A stretch of 27,718 nt of DNA from a virus: the IMG/VR virus record IMGVR_UViG_3300021963_000529, positions 1 to 27,718 of that record. One strand, 5' to 3'. The notes beneath the pieces are model-generated. The model searched no databases, had not been told where the DNA came from, and saw nothing but the letters and a program-made list of their open reading frames with translations. Positions 24,457 to 27,718 of this stretch are shown here, piece by piece. How positions within the stretch are numbered: position 1 is the first letter of the stretch; each line of letters begins with the position of its first letter. The position numbers and the translations under genes are program-made.

Positions 24457-25327
24457 GTTCCTAAAGACAATATATGCTGACGTAATTACTGGGCGTTCTT
24501 GGTGCGAAAAGTATTCGTGCTTTGTCAAGCATCTGACTGAGCTAGACTACGCAGAGCTAATCCGCTCCAAGCGTAGATACATCCAAGAATTAAAAAAGCA
24601 AGGCGTCCCGTCTGAGGCAGAAAGGCTCTTGTCTTTAAAAGAACAGGGTCTATGGACGGATAAAGACGAAGATGACCTGCTCACCCTTCGGCTTGTCATT
24701 AGCGACAACACTAAATTAGTTGAGCGCATAATGGTCCCAAGTCAACGCGCCCCAATAGAATCCATCATCTCTCAAAAACGCTTGGAGCTATCCACTATGA
24801 GCGAGAAGAGGGCGGAACTCATCCAATCGACAGTAGAGCAGCACGGGACAAGACACTACGCAGCACTTTTTCCGAAAATGTCGATGTTTAGGGACGCAGT
24901 CCTATCTATACCGAGATTTAGCGCGGAAGAGTATGACGAAATGGACGATTCGGACCTCGTAGAGATACATTCCGAATACTCTTTAGTAACGCAAGACTAT
25001 AGCGAATACAATTTTCGCGCCTTGGCTTGTATGCCTTTTGTTTTAAATCAGATATCCTCCTGTAAAAAGAACTTATACAACTACTTGGGGAAACCCGTAG
25101 TAAACTTCACGATTTATCAACAAGATGTGCTTAATAAAACCCTTCGTAATTTAAGCGTCATAGAGAACTCTGAGTCGGAGCCTGTTGAAATAGAGGAAGA
25201 GACTATCTTGCAAGATGTTATAGACTGGTATGATTTAAATTTCTCGATTCTTATGACGAAGAGACAATCCAAGTCTCAAGACACAGGAGTAAAAACAAGT
25301 AAAAATTATGTAAATAATAAAAACTAG
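24434..25327 (+). CDS. Tail assembly chaperone-like protein 2
   Basis: A 297-residue, highly charged helical protein (LIRSKRRYIQELKKQGV; RLLSLKEQGLWTDKDEDDL; QRAPIESIISQKRLELSTM). A middle segment with cysteines (FRALACMPFVLNQISSCKKN) is followed by a Ser/Thr/Lys/Asn tail that ends in KNYVNNKN. It overlaps the preceding gene by 23 bases in another frame and ends 29 bases before the tape measure. Gene order makes an assembly chaperone role likely. It could be expressed alone or as a frameshift extension of the previous protein. Confidence 0.5.
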   Translation: MKVLQQYEFLKTIYADVITGRSWCEKYSCFVKHLTELDYAELIRSKRRYIQELKKQGVPSEAERLLSLKEQGLWTDKDEDDLLTLRLVISDNTKLVERIMVPSQRAPIESIISQKRLELSTMSEKRAELIQSTVEQHGTRHYAALFPKMSMFRDAVLSIPRFSAEEYDEMDDSDLVEIHSEYSLVTQDYSEYNFRALACMPFVLNQISSCKKNLYNYLGKPVVNFTIYQQDVLNKTLRNLSVIENSESEPVEIEEETILQDVIDWYDLNFSILMTKRQSKSQDTGVKTSKNYVNNKN

Positions 25328-25332
25328 TGTAA
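25326..25332 (+). promoter_or_regulatory. AGTGTAA leader motif and tape measure leader
   Basis: AGTGTAA preceded by AACT, 24 bases before the tape measure ATG at 25357. It overlaps the last bases of the preceding stop codon. Downstream, TAGGAACTGG (25341-25350) is identical to the decamer in the leader of the gene at 7039 and contains an AGGA that may bind ribosomes. Confidence 0.35.
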
Positions 25333-25356
25333 ATACTCGGTAGGAACTGGTCACTT

Positions 25357-27718
25357 ATGTCTCAAATCGTATTAACAGTTGGCGGGAATACGGCAGCGTT
25401 ATCACAGTCTATTAACGCGGCTGTTAATCGACCGTGGAATATTGGGCAACTTAACACTCGCGGCTTCTCTCAACCTCTGGGCAAAATTACCGGACAGGCG
25501 TCCGAATTCTCTAAATCCCTCGAAGCCGCTAATGCCCGTGTTATCGCGTTCGGAGCGTCTGCCTTGGCGATTGCTCTTGTAAAGACGGCTCTTGATGGAG
25601 TCATTGGCTCGACTGTCCAAGTAGAGGCTAGCATGGCTAGCATTAATAGCGTTTTAGGCCTAACTAATAGCCAATTAGGCAAATTCTCTAGCGACCTTTT
25701 CCTAGCTGCCTCACAGGCTGGCGTTTCCTTCAAAGACGCCGCTCTAGCAGCAATGGAGTTCTCGCGTCAGGGTTTATCTGCCGAGGAGACGATTAAAAGA
25801 ACTTCTTCAGCCTTAATCCTCGCTCGCCTGTCTGGAATGAGCTTTACCGCCGCAGTAACGGATATTACCGCCGCGCTTAACTCGTTTAATAAAGAGGCCC
25901 TGACATCGGAAGACATCGTTGGGAGGATGGCTGCTGTTGATGCCCGTTTCGCCGTTTCTTCTACCGATTTGGCAGAGGGTATTAAACGTGTCGGCGCTAG
26001 CGCTTCCGACGCTAATGTCACGTTTAATCAAATGTTGGCGCTTATTACGAGCGTTCAGCAGAGTACTGCACGAGGCGGAGCTGTTATTGGTAACGCGTTC
26101 AAAACGATTTTCACAAGGATGGGTCGCCCCGAAGTTCTCCAGCAGCTAGAGAGCCTTGGAATCCAGACAAGAACCGCTACTGGAGAAATTCGCCCATTAG
26201 TTGATATCTTAAAGAATCTCGCTCAAAAATATGACCACCTCGGCCCCGCCCAAAGGTCAATGACGGCAGAGCTGTTAGGCGGTGTTTATCAGATTAACAT
26301 TTTAAAAGCAGCAATGCGCGATTTGGGCCAAGGTACTTCCGTCTTTGACGGGGCGCTTAAAGCCGCTGGTCAGAGTTCTGGAGAAGCAAATCGTCGTATA
26401 GAAGAGCTAAACAACACGGTTTCTGGCAAATTGACTCAAACGATGAACTCCTTTATAGGAATGTCATCAAAATTCGGCAGTCTGACAATCGCTCCAGTGA
26501 TGAAATCGGGTCTGGATTTCGGAAAATGGGCGGCGGAAAATCTATCGGAAAAAGTTGACGGAGATGGAATCGGTGCTAAAATCGGAGAGGGCCTACTAAG
26601 AGGAATCGGAAATATCCTTAGCGGACCCGGCGTACAAATCGCGACGTTTGCTATCTTGAAATTGTTCGGAAGATTGGTTCAATTCGGAACTGTAGCTACT
26701 AGAGAGTTTTTCCAAATAACTACTGAAGCTAGCAGGTTACAAGCTATCGAACAGTCCACTGCCGCCTTTTTGTCTAAACAGCCAGAGCTATTAGAAGAAA
26801 TCAGGTCGGGAAGACTGACCATCATAGACGCGGCGCGTAGATACACTCACGAGCTAGCAAGTCAAAACGAGGCGACCCTAGTCCTAAAGAGAAACTCATT
26901 AGATTTGGCCAAAGTACTTCAGACTCCACCAAGGGGTATCGGCGGACAGCCGATATTCCCACAAGTCAGGGCGACTATGACGACTGTTGCTCATGGATGG
27001 GTTCCTAATTTCAATATAATGAAGCACGAAGAAGCCGAGGCTCGCTCTCTGGGGGCTTCTAGTGGGGTTCGCGCCCATACTTCTCGTGGCACGATTGGTG
27101 GCCAGCGTTTCGTGATGAACAATCAAGAAACAGAGATTCCTAATTTTGGAAGGAATGGAGACTCTGCGGTGATTCCGCATTATGCTGGAGGTAATCTTCC
27201 CGATAACAAATACCGGTACCATGTTTTAGATAGGGACTTCTTAACGATGCACGGAAACCGTAATGATTTCAATAAAATCATCAAACACGTAACAGACAGC
27301 AAACTAGTTGAAGAACTAGTGACCGGCGCTGCTGGTGTGGGAAAAACGACGTATATTAAAAGCAAATATCCTAATGCTTCATTTATAGAAAGTGTGACAG
27401 AGGCATTGAGATTTAATAAAGACCACGATAAAGTCATCGTTACGCGAGCCTTAGCAAATCCATTCGAGCAGCATAATGAAAAAGAATTCAATGTAGCTCG
27501 CGCTATTACTCACATTACCGCCTCTTCGGACGTAATTAAGCAATTCCGAACGAAAAGAGCAGAAGACGAAAACTCTCCTACGGCTTTTGGTCGCAAGGGC
27601 TACACCCACGGACCTACCAGCGGCGTTTTCCTCGAAGCGGCTTTAAATAAATACTGGAAAGACAAGGCAACCATAAAAGTAATAGAGCGGTCTGGTAACA
27701 GTTTCTCCATGAGAGACA
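25357..27718 (+). CDS. Tape measure protein with P-loop domain, 3'-partial
   Basis: Open to the right edge, 787 complete codons from ATG at 25357. Residues about 20-330 resemble the TP901-type tape measure core, including helices with FSRQGLSAEETIKRTSSALI, GRMAAVDARFAVSSTDLAEG and AFKTIFTRMGRPEVLQQL, and a coiled-coil-like region follows. A predicted hydrophobic segment is near residue 430 (IATFAILKLFGRLV). Residues 547-615 form a PNF-type linker: GWVPNF at 547-552, EIPNFG at 593-598, AVIPHYAGG at 604-612. Next comes a P-loop domain with GAAGVGKT (Walker A, residues 657-664; 27325-27348) and a later TAFGRKG segment, like nucleotide kinases or zeta-toxin-type proteins. Tape measures set tail length and, in some phages, are ejected into the cell with DNA. 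The cargo idea is inference; the P-loop is clear. Confidence 0.85.
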   Translation, partial: MSQIVLTVGGNTAALSQSINAAVNRPWNIGQLNTRGFSQPLGKITGQASEFSKSLEAANARVIAFGASALAIALVKTALDGVIGSTVQVEASMASINSVLGLTNSQLGKFSSDLFLAASQAGVSFKDAALAAMEFSRQGLSAEETIKRTSSALILARLSGMSFTAAVTDITAALNSFNKEALTSEDIVGRMAAVDARFAVSSTDLAEGIKRVGASASDANVTFNQMLALITSVQQSTARGGAVIGNAFKTIFTRMGRPEVLQQLESLGIQTRTATGEIRPLVDILKNLAQKYDHLGPAQRSMTAELLGGVYQINILKAAMRDLGQGTSVFDGALKAAGQSSGEANRRIEELNNTVSGKLTQTMNSFIGMSSKFGSLTIAPVMKSGLDFGKWAAENLSEKVDGDGIGAKIGEGLLRGIGNILSGPGVQIATFAILKLFGRLVQFGTVATREFFQITTEASRLQAIEQSTAAFLSKQPELLEEIRSGRLTIIDAARRYTHELASQNEATLVLKRNSLDLAKVLQTPPRGIGGQPIFPQVRATMTTVAHGWVPNFNIMKHEEAEARSLGASSGVRAHTSRGTIGGQRFVMNNQETEIPNFGRNGDSAVIPHYAGGNLPDNKYRYHVLDRDFLTMHGNRNDFNKIIKHVTDSKLVEELVTGAAGVGKTTYIKSKYPNASFIESVTEALRFNKDHDKVIVTRALANPFEQHNEKEFNVARAITHITASSDVIKQFRTKRAEDENSPTAFGRKGYTHGPTSGVFLEAALNKYWKDKATIKVIERSGNSFSMRD
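27187..27718 (+). other. P-loop kinase-like cargo domain within tape measure
   Basis: From the end of the PNF linker (near residue 611) onwards the sequence changes from helical tape-measure character to a mixed alpha/beta domain. VLDRDFLTM comes first, then Walker A GAAGVGKTT, followed by a beta strand KVIVTRALANP. A segment HITASSDVIKQFRTKRAE with two arginines in an R-T-K-R arrangement, and TAFGRKG, resemble the lid and substrate region of small-molecule or peptidoglycan-precursor kinases. The domain is unfinished at the window edge. A toxin or metabolite kinase activity is a hypothesis, not shown. Confidence 0.6.

Noticed and set aside
1-27718. tRNA genes and anti-CRISPR or lysogeny genes
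   Set aside because: No cloverleaf-like segment was noticed in the short intergenic gaps, and no integrase, repressor or other lysogeny gene is present in this window.

Overview
This window is part of the virion-structure cluster of a tailed double-stranded DNA bacteriophage (Caudoviricetes). Every credible gene lies on the plus strand, genes are tightly packed with several start/stop overlaps, and no gap exceeds about 115 bases. The hallmark proteins are the large terminase (entered at its 3' part), portal, a prohead protease fused to a scaffold, a capsid decoration protein, an HK97-fold major capsid protein, connector/tail-completion proteins, a tail tube, tail-assembly proteins and a tape measure protein that runs off the right edge. 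No contractile sheath is visible. The host cannot be named. Shine-Dalgarno sequences are weak or absent before most genes and leaders are A/T-rich.

Layout: (1) 1-7015: terminase, a collagen-like fibre, portal, an unknown protein and an HNH endonuclease. (2) 7039-10958: two paralogous surface/fibre proteins joined by an ATGA overlap. (3) 11002-14425: protease/scaffold, decoration protein and major capsid protein, closed by a strong terminator. (4) 14480-17690: a small SAP-like protein, a fibre with seven 111-bp tandem repeats and a second fibre with GIGT-type repeats. (5) 17745-20049: small proteins and the likely head-tail connector and tail-completion set. (6) 20064-21323: a complete TnpB-like RNA-guided-nuclease-family gene without TnpA. 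(7) 21375-23224: a virion protein of unknown role and the tail tube, ending at a second strong terminator. (8) 23286-27718: tail-assembly proteins and the tape measure.

How the parts work together: terminase and portal package DNA into a shell built from the capsid protein on the scaffold. The protease then matures the shell and the decoration protein stabilises it. Connector and completion proteins join it to a tail whose tube length is set by the tape measure. Four or five fibre-type proteins, scattered among the head genes, supply surface adhesion. Two probable homing or mobile nucleases (HNH and TnpB) sit cleanly between structural genes.

The most unusual feature is at the right edge. 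After a normal TP901-type tape-measure region and a PNF-motif linker, the tape measure protein carries a P-loop (Walker A) nucleotide-kinase-like domain, possibly a cargo or effector delivered with the DNA. Other notable points are a recurrent AGTGTAA leader motif that may be a phage promoter element, a codon-usage switch inside the protease/scaffold gene, and a hairpin abutting the start codon of the repeat fibre.
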